A stretch of DNA of 25,283 nucleotides from CAYPCH01 sp964409165 (GCA_964409165.1 CAYPCH010000049.1:1-25283); one strand, 5' to 3'. Numbered from the stretch's first letter, positions 16,110 to 25,083 are shown. Numbers and translations are program-made. Notes: generated by a model not told the origin, from the letters alone.

Positions 16110-16123
16110 CTGTACGGATTAAC

Positions 16124-16552
16124 TTACTTGCTGGCTGCACCAGCTTTCGGTCTTTTTGCACCATACTTGGAACGAGCTTGCATTCTCTTAGCAACACCGG
16201 CTGTATCAAGAGTTCCACGAACTATATGATATCTAACCCCCGGCAAATCCTTAACCCTTCCTCCTCTTATGAGAACAACACTATGCTCCTGTAGGTTATG
16301 ACCTATACCAGGGATATATGCTGATACCTCAATACCGTTTGTCAAACGAACCCTTGCTACTTTTCTAAGAGCTGAGTTCGGTTTTTTTGGAGTACTGGTT
16401 TTAACAACCGTGCATACTCCTCTTTTTTGAGGACAGTTTGCGTCTGTAGGCTGTTTCTTAATTGAGTTAAAACCTTTTTGAAGAGCAGGAGATGTTGATT
16501 TTTTCTCAATAACCTTTCTCCCTTTTCTAACTAGCTGGTTAAATGTTGGCAA
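16124..16552 (-). CDS. rpsL: 30S ribosomal protein S12
   Basis: S12 sits at the decoding centre and governs accuracy. From the TTG at 16552 the protein is 142 residues and begins MPTFNQLVRKGRK, the family N-terminus. The frame opens at GTG 16561, but that codon lies inside the AAGGAGGTG ribosome site, so TTG is the real start. The TPKKPNSALRK and PGVRYHIVRG loops, where streptomycin-resistance changes occur in other species, have the ordinary residues. The C-terminal tail is a Lys/Ala-rich extension. It follows the L7Ae-like gene by 142 bases and precedes rpsG after a long spacer. Confidence 0.97.
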   Translation of the reverse strand: MPTFNQLVRKGRKVIEKKSTSPALQKGFNSIKKQPTDANCPQKRGVCTVVKTSTPKKPNSALRKVARVRLTNGIEVSAYIPGIGHNLQEHSVVLIRGGRVKDLPGVRYHIVRGTLDTAGVAKRMQARSKYGAKRPKAGAASK

Positions 16553-16694
16553 TTTTTTCACCTCCTTTTTGGTATTAATAATTTATTCATAAAATATTAC
16601 TGAATAAGCTTAACTATATTATTCATTACTATTCATTATTGATGCATACAGTTCTTCTTTGCTTGAATACAAAAAACAACAAATGAAATTTGCT

Positions 16695-16937
16695 TTATCG
16701 CATCAAACAAGCTACTGCCGCACCTACATCTATTCCACATGCCTTTCCAAGTAGTTTCATCGTATCTACGTGTATAATTTGTACATTATCATTCATGCAA
16801 AGCTCTATTATTTTTTCTGTAACACGCTCATCTGCATCCTTAGCAATAAAAACCTGTCTGGCAATTCCTTTTTCCAAAGCTTTAATTGTTTGTTTGAGCC
16901 CAACAGTCTTATTACTGCTTTTCAGATTTTCCAACAC
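16695..16937 (-). CDS. L7Ae/L30e-family K-turn RNA-binding protein (YbxF-like)
   Basis: An 80-residue protein of the L7Ae/L30e/Gadd45 family, matching the Bacillus YbxF (RplGB) type encoded between rpoC and rpsL. Family members bind kink-turn RNA. Seen here: an N-terminal helix (KQTIKALEKGIARQVFIAKDAD), the EKIIELCMNDNVQIIHV strand-helix block and a C-terminal GKACGIDVGAAVACL loop that contacts RNA in relatives. The GTG start at 16937 has a GGGAGGG site seven bases away. It is the first gene behind the promoter at 17061-17090. Its exact role is unsettled in the family; a non-essential ribosome- or regulatory-RNA-binding protein is most likely. Confidence 0.9.
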   Translation of the reverse strand: MLENLKSSNKTVGLKQTIKALEKGIARQVFIAKDADERVTEKIIELCMNDNVQIIHVDTMKLLGKACGIDVGAAVACLMR

Positions 16938-17043
16938 TTTTTACCCTCCCTGTCAAAAACGGGCTAAGTCTAATAATAATTATGCACCGGTAAATTTCTG
17001 TACCGTATTTGTTTATGTGGTAAAACCAATTTCAAATATAACA

Positions 17044-17124
17044 AATTTACACACTGAAACATTTTATCATCCACAAACTTGATTTGTCAAGATGTTTAAT
17101 AAAAATAGAATCAGTGTGTAAATT
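17044..17124 (-). repeat. 14-bp perfect inverted repeat bracketing the rpoC-L7Ae promoter
   Basis: AATTTACACACTGA at 17044-17057 is exactly complementary to 17111-17124, with 53 bases between. The right arm begins 8 bases after the rpoC stop; the left arm covers the expected start of transcription of the promoter at 17061-17090. There is no T-tract after it. Confidence 0.85.
17061..17090 (-). promoter_or_regulatory. Promoter of the L7Ae-rpsL-rpsG-fusA-tuf unit
   Basis: A perfect TTGACA (17085-17090) and TAAAAT (17061-17066) are 18 bases apart on the minus strand, immediately downstream of rpoC. Transcription should start near 17054, giving a leader of about 115 bases before the L7Ae-family GTG. 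It lets the translation genes be expressed independently of rpoBC. Confidence 0.75.
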
Positions 17125-17131
17125 GAACTTA

Positions 17132-20100
17132 TTATTCTATAACGGTACTTATGCTTATATCCTTGTATCTGCTCATTCCTGTACCTGCCGGAATCAGCTT
17201 TCCTATTATAACATTCTCCTTGAGTCCTACAAGAGGATCAACTTTTCCTTTAATTGCCGCTTCCGTCAATACCCTTGTTGTCTCCTGGAAGGATGCAGCC
17301 GATAGGAATGACTCTGTAGCAAGTGAAGCTTTAGTAATTCCGAGTAATGTTCTTTTTCCAACAGCAGGTGTTTTTCCTTCAGCAACTATCCTTGCATTTT
17401 CCTCCTCAAAATCAAATATATCTACCAGACCACCAGGTAGCAAACTGGTATCCCCAGCATCATCAACCTTGATTTTACGCAACATTTGTCTGACAATAAC
17501 TTCAATGTGCTTATCGTTTATGTCAACACCTTGCAACCTATAAACCCTCTGTACCTCATGCAGAAGATAAGCCTGAACACCGTTTATTCCTTTTATCTTC
17601 AAAATATCATGAGGGTTTACCGAACCTTCTGTAAGCTCATCGCCCGCTCCAATAATGTCACCTTCTGACACCTTAATTCTAGATCCGTAGGGAATAAGAT
17701 AATTGTTAGCTTCACCATCTTCAGATGTAACCACAACTTCCCTCTTCTTCTTAGACTCTACAATTTTTACTGTGCCATTAATTTCAGATATAATCGCCAA
17801 ACCTTTTGGTTTCCTTGCTTCAAAAAGTTCTTCTACACGTGGAAGACCCTGCGTTATATCGTCTCCCGCAACACCACCAGTATGGAATGTTCTCATTGTC
17901 AACTGGGTACCGGGTTCACCTATGGACTGAGCCGCAATTATACCTACAGCCTCCCCGACATTACACTCTTCTCCTGTTGCCAGATTTGCTCCATAGCACT
18001 TTGCACATACGCCATATTCGGAGTGGCAAGTGAGAACCGATCTGATTTTTACTTTCTTCATACCGCTTTTAACAATTCTTTCGGCATCATGATCGTCTAT
18101 CATCCTGTCCGACTCTACAAGTATCTCACCAGTTTCCGGGTGTATAATATTACCTGCCGGGTATCTTCCTACCAATCTTTCTGCTACTTCCTCTATAATT
18201 TCACTTCCGTCTTTTATATCTGATACCTCTATACCTTTTCGTGTTCCACAATCAATTTCCCTTACTATAACATCCTGACTTACATCAACAAGACGCCTTG
18301 TCAGGTATCCAGAGTCGGCAGTTCTTAATGCTGTATCGGCAAGACCTTTTCTGGCACCATGAGTTGATATAAAGAACTCCATAACATTAAGACCTTCACG
18401 GAAATTAGCTTTAATAGGAACCTCGATGGTCTTACCAGAGGTATCCGCCATAAGACCCCTCATTCCGGCAAGTTGCTTGATCTGATTTAGATTACCTCTA
18501 GCCCCGGATTGAGACATCATGTAAACAGGATTAAATCTGTCAAGGTTGTCAATAAGCGCTTGGGTTATATTCTCGGATGCCTCAGTCCATGCGGATATAA
18601 CAGAGTTGTATCTTTCATCATTCGATATAAGCCCTCTTTTATATTGCTTCGTGATATTTTCAATCTTCTCTTCTGTTTCCTTAATATGCCTCGCTTTGAC
18701 TTCAGGAATAACCATATCTGATACACTAATAGTAATAGCGCCCTTTGTAGAATACTTGAAACCCAATCCTTTTATTTTATCAAGTAATTTTGCTGTATCA
18801 GTTGTTCCATGCACTTTTATGCTTTTATCGATTATTTTACGGAGCTCAGTTTTTCCCACAAGGAAATTGGCTTCCAATTCAAACATATCTTCTGGAACTG
18901 TTCTATCTACAAATCCCAAATCCTGAGGTATTGCTTCGTTAAATATGATCCTTCCCGCAGTTGCATTAATTAATTTTCTTTTTTCTTCACCATCTATGTT
19001 TTTTACCATTCTTACTTTAATCTTTGCGTGAAGACCGATTTCCCCTGTCTCATAAGCCATAACCGCTTCATCAGGCGAACTAAATATTTTACCTTCGCCT
19101 TTATCACCGTCTTTGGCAATGGTCATATAATAGCTTCCTAGAACCATGTCTTGAGTAGGCACAGCGACAGGCTTGCCGTCCTGCGGTTTTAAAAGGTTGT
19201 TTGCAGACAGCATAAGGAACCTTGCCTCAGCTTGAGCCTCTGCAGATAACGGTACGTGAACAGCCATCTGGTCTCCGTCAAAGTCAGCATTGTAAGCTGT
19301 ACAAACAAGAGGATGCAACTTTAACGCCCTTCCCTCAACAAGTACCGGTTCAAATGCCTGTATACCAAGTCTGTGAAGAGTTGGAGCACGATTAAGAAGC
19401 ACCGGATGTTCCTTTATAACTTCTTCCAATACGTCCCAAACTTCATTTCTTACTCTTTCGACCATCCTTTTTGCACTTTTAATATTATGAGCCAGTCCAT
19501 CGTTAACCAGCTTTTTCATCACAAAAGGCTTGAAAAGCTCCAGAGCCATTTCTTTTGGCAGACCACACTGGTATATCTTTAATTCGGGTCCTACAACTAT
19601 AACAGAACGTCCGGAATAATCGACACGTTTACCCAGAAGGTTCTGTCTGAAACGTCCTTGCTTGCCCTTCAACATATCCGAAAGCGATTTTAACGGTCTG
19701 TTTCCGGGACCGGTTACAGGTCTTCCTCTTCTTCCGTTATCTATAAGTGCGTCCACAGCTTCCTGTAGCATTCTTTTTTCATTACGTACGATTATATCAG
19801 GTGCTCCAAGGTCTAAAAGCCTTTTTAACCTGTTATTTCTGTTTATAACCCTTCTGTACAAGTCGTTCAGGTCTGATGTGGCAAATCTTCCACCGTCCAG
19901 TTGAACCATAGGTCTTAATTCAGGAGGTATGACCGGAACAACATCTAATATCATCCATTCAGGGCTATTCCCCGATTGTCTGAACGCTTCAACAACCTCA
20001 AGTCTCTTTATTGTCCTAATCCGCTTTTGTCCCGAGGCTTCTTTCAATTCAGCTCTTAGTTCTTTTGACTGTTTTTCCAGGTCAATTTCTATAAGAAGCT

Positions 20101-20629
20101 CTTTTACAGCTTCTGCACCCATTCCAGCTTTGAATTTATGTCCAAATTTCTCAACACTGTCCCTGAACTCCTTTTCAGATAAAATCTGTTTCTTTGAAAG
20201 GGGAGTTTGACCGGGATCAATTACCACATAAGAAGCAAAATACAGTATTTTTTCCAAAGCCCTTGGTGACATGTCCAATAAAAGCCCCATTCTGCTTGGA
20301 ATACCCTTAAAGTACCATATATGAGATACTGGAGCAGCGAGCTCAATATGACCCATTCTTTCCCTTCTTACTTTAGAACGTGTCACCTCAACCCCGCACC
20401 TGTCACAAACAATTCCCTTATATCTTATCCTTTTGTACTTCCCACAGTGACACTCCCAATCCTTCTGAGGTCCAAATATTCTTTCACAAAAAAGACCATC
20501 CCTTTCAGGCTTAAGAGTTCTATAATTTATTGTCTCAGGCTTTTTTACTTCCCCCCTTGACCACTCTCTTATCTTTTCCGGAGAAGCTAACCCAATTTTC
20601 ATTGAATCAAAGTTATTAAGTTCAAACAC
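17132..20629 (-). CDS. rpoC: DNA-directed RNA polymerase subunit beta'
   Basis: Beta' forms one jaw of RNA polymerase and holds the catalytic magnesium. From GTG 20629 it is 1165 residues and begins MFELNNFDSMKIGLASPEKI, the family start; an ATG at 20647 overlaps the rpoB stop, but the AAAGGAG eight bases before the GTG lies inside that extension. The N-terminal zinc ribbon has C60, C62, C75 and C78. The catalytic NADFDGDQM is at 447-455 with Asp449, 451 and 453. A second cysteine set lies at about 794 and 868-878 (CHSEYGVCAKC), and the trigger-loop segment GIIAAQSIGEPGTQLTMRTFHTGG near 895-918. No large lineage insertion is evident. Its start region overlaps or abuts rpoB, so the two are translationally coupled. 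Confidence 0.97.
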   Translation of the reverse strand: MFELNNFDSMKIGLASPEKIREWSRGEVKKPETINYRTLKPERDGLFCERIFGPQKDWECHCGKYKRIRYKGIVCDRCGVEVTRSKVRRERMGHIELAAPVSHIWYFKGIPSRMGLLLDMSPRALEKILYFASYVVIDPGQTPLSKKQILSEKEFRDSVEKFGHKFKAGMGAEAVKELLIEIDLEKQSKELRAELKEASGQKRIRTIKRLEVVEAFRQSGNSPEWMILDVVPVIPPELRPMVQLDGGRFATSDLNDLYRRVINRNNRLKRLLDLGAPDIIVRNEKRMLQEAVDALIDNGRRGRPVTGPGNRPLKSLSDMLKGKQGRFRQNLLGKRVDYSGRSVIVVGPELKIYQCGLPKEMALELFKPFVMKKLVNDGLAHNIKSAKRMVERVRNEVWDVLEEVIKEHPVLLNRAPTLHRLGIQAFEPVLVEGRALKLHPLVCTAYNADFDGDQMAVHVPLSAEAQAEARFLMLSANNLLKPQDGKPVAVPTQDMVLGSYYMTIAKDGDKGEGKIFSSPDEAVMAYETGEIGLHAKIKVRMVKNIDGEEKRKLINATAGRIIFNEAIPQDLGFVDRTVPEDMFELEANFLVGKTELRKIIDKSIKVHGTTDTAKLLDKIKGLGFKYSTKGAITISVSDMVIPEVKARHIKETEEKIENITKQYKRGLISNDERYNSVISAWTEASENITQALIDNLDRFNPVYMMSQSGARGNLNQIKQLAGMRGLMADTSGKTIEVPIKANFREGLNVMEFFISTHGARKGLADTALRTADSGYLTRRLVDVSQDVIVREIDCGTRKGIEVSDIKDGSEIIEEVAERLVGRYPAGNIIHPETGEILVESDRMIDDHDAERIVKSGMKKVKIRSVLTCHSEYGVCAKCYGANLATGEECNVGEAVGIIAAQSIGEPGTQLTMRTFHTGGVAGDDITQGLPRVEELFEARKPKGLAIISEINGTVKIVESKKKREVVVTSEDGEANNYLIPYGSRIKVSEGDIIGAGDELTEGSVNPHDILKIKGINGVQAYLLHEVQRVYRLQGVDINDKHIEVIVRQMLRKIKVDDAGDTSLLPGGLVDIFDFEEENARIVAEGKTPAVGKRTLLGITKASLATESFLSAASFQETTRVLTEAAIKGKVDPLVGLKENVIIGKLIPAGTGMSRYKDISISTVIE

Positions 20630-20646
20630 GGCCTTCTCTCCTTTCA

Positions 20647-23600
20647 TTAGAAATCTTCATCTTCAAAACCATCTTCTATATCCTCAGTATCCTCAGTATC
20701 ATCAGCATCAGCAAACATGTTTTCATCAAGATTGTCATCAAGCTCTACATTAGATTCTATATCATCACTCAATTCATTTAAATCAAAATCGTCAGAATCA
20801 ACCTCTTCTTCAAGCACATCATCGCCTATATTGTCAAATTCATTCAGTACAGCTTCATCTTCTGTGCCTTCAATGTTCACACTAAGCTCCTCAAGTTCAT
20901 CCTCAACTGATTCCTTGATAGCAATCTCTTCCTGCTCTTCTGAATACACTTTTACGTCGAGGCAAAGACTTTGAAGCTCTTTAATCAATACCTTAAATGA
21001 CTCAGGAATTCCCGGTTCCGGCACATTCTCACCCTTAACGATTGCCTCATAGGTCTTAACTCTACCTACAACATCATCGGACTTAACCGTGAGTATTTCC
21101 TGCAAGGTATAAGCAGCTCCATATGCTTCAAGAGCCCAAACCTCCATTTCTCCAAACCTCTGGCCTCCGAACTGTGCCTTACCGCCAAGAGGTTGCTGAG
21201 TTACAAGAGAGTAAGGTCCGGTTGAACGGGCATGTATTTTGTCATCAACAAGATGAGCCAGTTTCAGCATATACATATATCCGACAGTAACTCGGTTTTC
21301 AAAGGCTTCCCCGGTTCTTCCGTCATACAATATAGTCTTCCCGTCTTCTGAAAGCTCTGCCTTTTTTAATGTGTCAATAATGTCATCCTCTGTTGCACCA
21401 TCAAAAACCGGCGTCGCTATCTTCCATCCAAGAGCTTTTGCGGCATATCCCAAGTGCACCTCAAGCACCTGACCTATATTCATACGTGAAGGAACTCCAA
21501 GAGGATTCAGAACTATCTCAAGGGGCGTTCCATCCGTCAGGAACGGCATATCTTCCTCTGGCAATATCCTTGATATAACTCCCTTATTTCCGTGTCTCCC
21601 TGCCATCTTATCTCCGACAGATATTTTCCTCTTCTGTGCAATGTATACCCTAACAAGCTGATTGACTCCGGGAGACAATTCATCACCGTTTTCTCTCGTA
21701 AACACTTTAACATCAACTATAATTCCAGATTCTCCATGAGGTACCCTAAGTGAAGTATCTCTTACCTCCCTGGCCTTTTCACCAAAAATTGCCCTAAGCA
21801 GTCTTTCTTCTGCTGTAAGCTCTGTTTCTCCCTTCGGTGTTACCTTACCCACAAGGATATCTCCCGATCTTACCTCAGCACCAATTCTTATTATTCCTCT
21901 CTCATCAAGATCTTTTAATGAATCTTCACTGACATTGGGTATATCCCTTGTAATTTCCTCAGGTCCAAGCTTTGTATCCCTTGCTTCTGCTTCATACTCC
22001 TCTATGTGTATGGATGTAAAAACATCCTCCTTAACCAGTTTTTCACTTATAAGAATAGCATCCTCATAGTTATAACCCTCCCAGGTCATAAACCCTATAA
22101 GAATGTTCTTACCTAGTGCTATTTCTCCATTATCTGTTGAAGGACCGTCTGCTATTACATCACCCTTCTCTACCTTTTCTCCTTTTTTTACAATAGGTCT
22201 CTGGTTTATACAGGTTCCCTGATTTGAACGAAGGTATTTCAAAAGCTTATAAACGTCTTTTCTTCCTTCTTTTGTTTTTATTACTATTTCTTTTGCATTA
22301 ACAACATCAACTACTCCTGAGTTCTTTGCCAGAACAACAACTCCTGAGTCTCTTGCAGCCTTATACTCAATACCGGTTCCTATAATTGGTGAATCGGTTC
22401 TAATAAGAGGCACAGCCTGACGTTGCATGTTTGCTCCCATCAGTGCACGATTGGCGTCATCATTTTCTAAAAACGGTATCATAGATGTAGCAACCGATAC
22501 AAGCTGCTTTGGAGATACATCCATAAAGTCTATTCTACCGTTTTCAACCTCAAGGAATTCCTCCTTGAATCTGCATACAACCCTTTTATCAGTAAATACC
22601 CCTTGTTCATTCAAAGGCTCATTCGCTTGAGCAATAATATATTCATCTTCCTCATCAGCTGTAAGATAAACTATTTCGGAAGTAACTCTGAACTCATCTT
22701 GATCTACCATTCTATAAGGTGCTTCAATAAATCCGTATTCATTTATTCTTGCATAGGTACTCAGTGAACCTATAAGACCTATATTAGGACCTTCAGGCGT
22801 TTCAATCGGGCACATACGACCGTAGTGAGAGTGGTGAACGTCACGAACCTCAAATCCTGCTCTTTCCCTGCTAAGACCACCCGGTCCCAAAGCACTCAAT
22901 CTTCTTTTATGAGTCAATTCTGCAAGCGGATTGGTCTGATCCATGAATTGTGACAACTGGCTGCTTCCAAAAAACTCTTTTATTGATGCGGCAACAGGTC
23001 TTATATTTATAAGAGCCTGAGGCGTTACAATATCTATATCTTGAATGGTCATTCGTTCTCTAACCACTCTCTCCATTCTTGCAAGACCGATTCTGAACTG
23101 GTTCTGCAAAAGTTCTCCCACAGAACGTAGCCTTCTGTTTCCCAAGTGGTCTATATCATCGGTTGTCCCGATAGCATAGTTCAAGTTGATAATATAGTTA
23201 ACCGAAGCAATTATATCCTCAACAGTAATATATTTAGGAATCAGAACATCTATATTCGCTTCTATTGCCTTTTTCAGTTCATCACCGCTTTTGCCCTTGT
23301 TTTCTTCTAAAATACTCGTTAGTACATCAAACTTTACTTTCTCGTTAATTCCAGCTTCTTTAGGGTTAAAATCCACATATCCTTTGATATCAACCATATT
23401 ATTTCCTAAAACTCTTACCTTTTTGCCTTCAACAGTTACATCTATAGAGTTTATTCCAGCATTCTGAATTGCTTCCGCCTTACGTCTGTCAATTTTTTCA
23501 CCTTGCTGTACAATTATCTCGCCGGTAGAAGGATTTACAATATTCTCCGATGCAATATGTCCGTTAATTCTTGAAGCAATGGAAAGCTTTTTATTGAATT

Positions 23601-24417
23601 TAAATCTTCCGAATTTGGCAAGGTCATACCTTTTCGGGTCAAAAAACAAGCTGTTTAAAAGTGAGCGCGCACTTTCAACCGTAGGAGGTTCTCCAGGTCT
23701 TAATCTCTTATATACTTCAAGAAGTCCTTCATCTTCAGTTTTTGAGTTGTCCTTCTGTATAGTTGCGCTTATTATTTCGTCTTCACCTAAATGCTCCATT
23801 ATCTGCATGTCGGTCCCATATCCTAGAGCTCTGACCAAAACCGTAACAGGAAGTTTTCTCGTACGGTCGATCCTTACTGAGAGTATATCATTAGAATCAG
23901 TTTCATACTCAAGCCAAGCTCCCCTATTAGGAATTACTGTATTTGAATAAAGCTGTTTCCCTGTCTTGTCAAATTTCATGGAATAATAAATACCTGGTGA
24001 CCTGACGAGCTGGCTTACTATAACACGCTCCGCACCATTTATAATAAAAGTACCGTTCTCAGTCATTAATGGGAAATCACCCATAAAAATTTCCTGTTCT
24101 TTTACTTCTCCGGTCTCCTTGTTTATAAGACGAACCTTTACTTTCAAAGGAGCTGAAAAAGTGGCATCTCTTTCCTTACACTCTTCAACACAATACTTGG
24201 GGTCTTCGTCCAGTGAATAATCAACAAACTCCAGGATAAGGTTTCCTGTATAGTCGGTTATTGGAGATACATCTCTGAAAACCTCTTTTAAACCTTCTTC
24301 CAGAAATTGATTGTAGGAGTTTTTTTGAATTTCAATCAGGTTGGGCATGTCAATTACTTCATCAATTTTGGAGTAACTCATTCTAACGTTTCTTCCCAAT
24401 CGCACGGGATGCACCAT
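20647..24417 (-). CDS. rpoB: DNA-directed RNA polymerase subunit beta
   Basis: Beta, with beta', forms the active centre and carries the rifampicin pocket. At 1256 residues it is somewhat longer than compact Firmicute versions, because of a very acidic C-terminal tail. The rifampicin region (GSSQLSQFMDQTNPLAELTHKRR in outline, about 484-506) has the ordinary, drug-sensitive residues. Further blocks are the MCPIETPEGPNIGLI segment and GRHGNKGVIS (about 939), whose lysines contact substrate. Residues 1160-1256 contain 47 Asp/Glu and only one Lys and no Arg, ending in TED/IED repeats. ATG 24417 has a GAGGTGAT site. Up to three tandem promoter candidates lie far upstream, leaving a leader of 550-750 bases. 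Confidence 0.97.
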   Translation of the reverse strand: MVHPVRLGRNVRMSYSKIDEVIDMPNLIEIQKNSYNQFLEEGLKEVFRDVSPITDYTGNLILEFVDYSLDEDPKYCVEECKERDATFSAPLKVKVRLINKETGEVKEQEIFMGDFPLMTENGTFIINGAERVIVSQLVRSPGIYYSMKFDKTGKQLYSNTVIPNRGAWLEYETDSNDILSVRIDRTRKLPVTVLVRALGYGTDMQIMEHLGEDEIISATIQKDNSKTEDEGLLEVYKRLRPGEPPTVESARSLLNSLFFDPKRYDLAKFGRFKFNKKLSIASRINGHIASENIVNPSTGEIIVQQGEKIDRRKAEAIQNAGINSIDVTVEGKKVRVLGNNMVDIKGYVDFNPKEAGINEKVKFDVLTSILEENKGKSGDELKKAIEANIDVLIPKYITVEDIIASVNYIINLNYAIGTTDDIDHLGNRRLRSVGELLQNQFRIGLARMERVVRERMTIQDIDIVTPQALINIRPVAASIKEFFGSSQLSQFMDQTNPLAELTHKRRLSALGPGGLSRERAGFEVRDVHHSHYGRMCPIETPEGPNIGLIGSLSTYARINEYGFIEAPYRMVDQDEFRVTSEIVYLTADEEDEYIIAQANEPLNEQGVFTDKRVVCRFKEEFLEVENGRIDFMDVSPKQLVSVATSMIPFLENDDANRALMGANMQRQAVPLIRTDSPIIGTGIEYKAARDSGVVVLAKNSGVVDVVNAKEIVIKTKEGRKDVYKLLKYLRSNQGTCINQRPIVKKGEKVEKGDVIADGPSTDNGEIALGKNILIGFMTWEGYNYEDAILISEKLVKEDVFTSIHIEEYEAEARDTKLGPEEITRDIPNVSEDSLKDLDERGIIRIGAEVRSGDILVGKVTPKGETELTAEERLLRAIFGEKAREVRDTSLRVPHGESGIIVDVKVFTRENGDELSPGVNQLVRVYIAQKRKISVGDKMAGRHGNKGVISRILPEEDMPFLTDGTPLEIVLNPLGVPSRMNIGQVLEVHLGYAAKALGWKIATPVFDGATEDDIIDTLKKAELSEDGKTILYDGRTGEAFENRVTVGYMYMLKLAHLVDDKIHARSTGPYSLVTQQPLGGKAQFGGQRFGEMEVWALEAYGAAYTLQEILTVKSDDVVGRVKTYEAIVKGENVPEPGIPESFKVLIKELQSLCLDVKVYSEEQEEIAIKESVEDELEELSVNIEGTEDEAVLNEFDNIGDDVLEEEVDSDDFDLNELSDDIESNVELDDNLDENMFADADDTEDTEDIEDGFEDEDF

Positions 24418-24435
24418 TAAATATCACCTCATATA

Positions 24436-24480
24436 TCAGACTTTTTTTGTCCTAGTACTTGCTAAAGCACGATAACACAT
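24436..24480 (-). CDS. Candidate 14-residue leader peptide before rpoB
   Basis: ATG at 24480 follows an AAGGA by eight bases and opens MCYRALASTRTKKV, with a TGA at 24436, 18 bases before the rpoB ATG. The ribosome site lies in the 3' arm of the hairpin at 24486-24522, so folding would hide it. Short frames like this arise often by chance; the well-spaced site and the position are the only support. Confidence 0.2.
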   Translation of the reverse strand: MCYRALASTRTKKV

Positions 24481-24485
24481 CACCT

Positions 24486-24522
24486 GCATCCTTCTATCTT
24501 TAGCCTTAACTTAAAAGGATGC
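24486..24522 (-). repeat. Hairpin in the rpoB leader
   Basis: GCATCCTT at 24486-24493 pairs perfectly with AAGGATGC at 24515-24522 around a 21-base loop. There is no T-tract. On the minus strand it lies about 70-105 bases before the rpoB start and covers the ribosome site of the candidate leader frame. Confidence 0.5.
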
Positions 24523-24973
24523 GACAAATCAAATAAACCATACAGTAGCGACTAACCACCTGTAATTCATATGTCACAGCATATGGCATCTACAAATGTT
24601 CAAGTCTAAACCACTAACGCACTTTTTTGCAAGAATCGACTATCCTATGTGTATATGCAACAATCGCACATAGATCCGATTATTTACTAAAACTGCGTTT
24701 TCTTTAACAATAACCAATTATTTGTTATAAACCCGAAAACCTCTTTTAGAAAATTTCAGTTTTCAGATTTATTAAACTTAAAACTGGTTATCCCTCTTAC
24801 AATTACTCTTTTGCTTCTTCTTTGCTGTTTTCTCACAATACCCTCTGTTACATAAAATTAGTGCTTTAAAATTTATAAATTAATACAAAGCTCACCGGCT
24901 ACTGACTGCTACCATTTATTTCAATCCTTGATTCAATATGTATAATGTAGCTTCTAAGCCAACGTAGCCTTGT

Positions 24974-25001
24974 AGTATAAATAAATAAATAAATAAACCA
25001 A
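24974..25001 (-). promoter_or_regulatory. Candidate rpoB promoter P3 with a (TTTA)n spacer
   Basis: TTGGTT (24996-25001) and TATACT (24974-24979) are 16 bases apart on the minus strand. The spacer consists almost entirely of the tetranucleotide repeat. The -35 matches consensus only in its first three bases, so activity is uncertain. Confidence 0.35.
24978..24997. repeat. (TAAA)5 tetranucleotide tandem repeat
   Basis: Five exact copies of TAAA (TTTA on the minus strand) form a simple repeat able to slip during replication. It overlaps the -10 and -35 edges of candidate promoter P3. Confidence 0.9.
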
Positions 25002-25054
25002 CAGTATATTTTTGCATTATGTACATATAATAATTTCATGTACATTTCTCAGAC

Positions 25055-25083
25055 ATTAAATTATTATTAACAAATATTGTCTA
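25055..25083 (-). promoter_or_regulatory. Candidate rpoB promoter P2
   Basis: TAGACA (25078-25083) and TTTAAT (25055-25060) are 17 bases apart on the minus strand, each one base from consensus. The start would be near 25048, about 630 bases before rpoB. Confidence 0.5.

Noticed and set aside
17151..19904. Several plus-strand open frames of 60-130 codons antisense to rpoC, and similar ones across rpoB, fusA, tuf and uvrC.
   Set aside because: They are shadows of strongly coding minus-strand genes, with no ribosome sites or recognisable domains.
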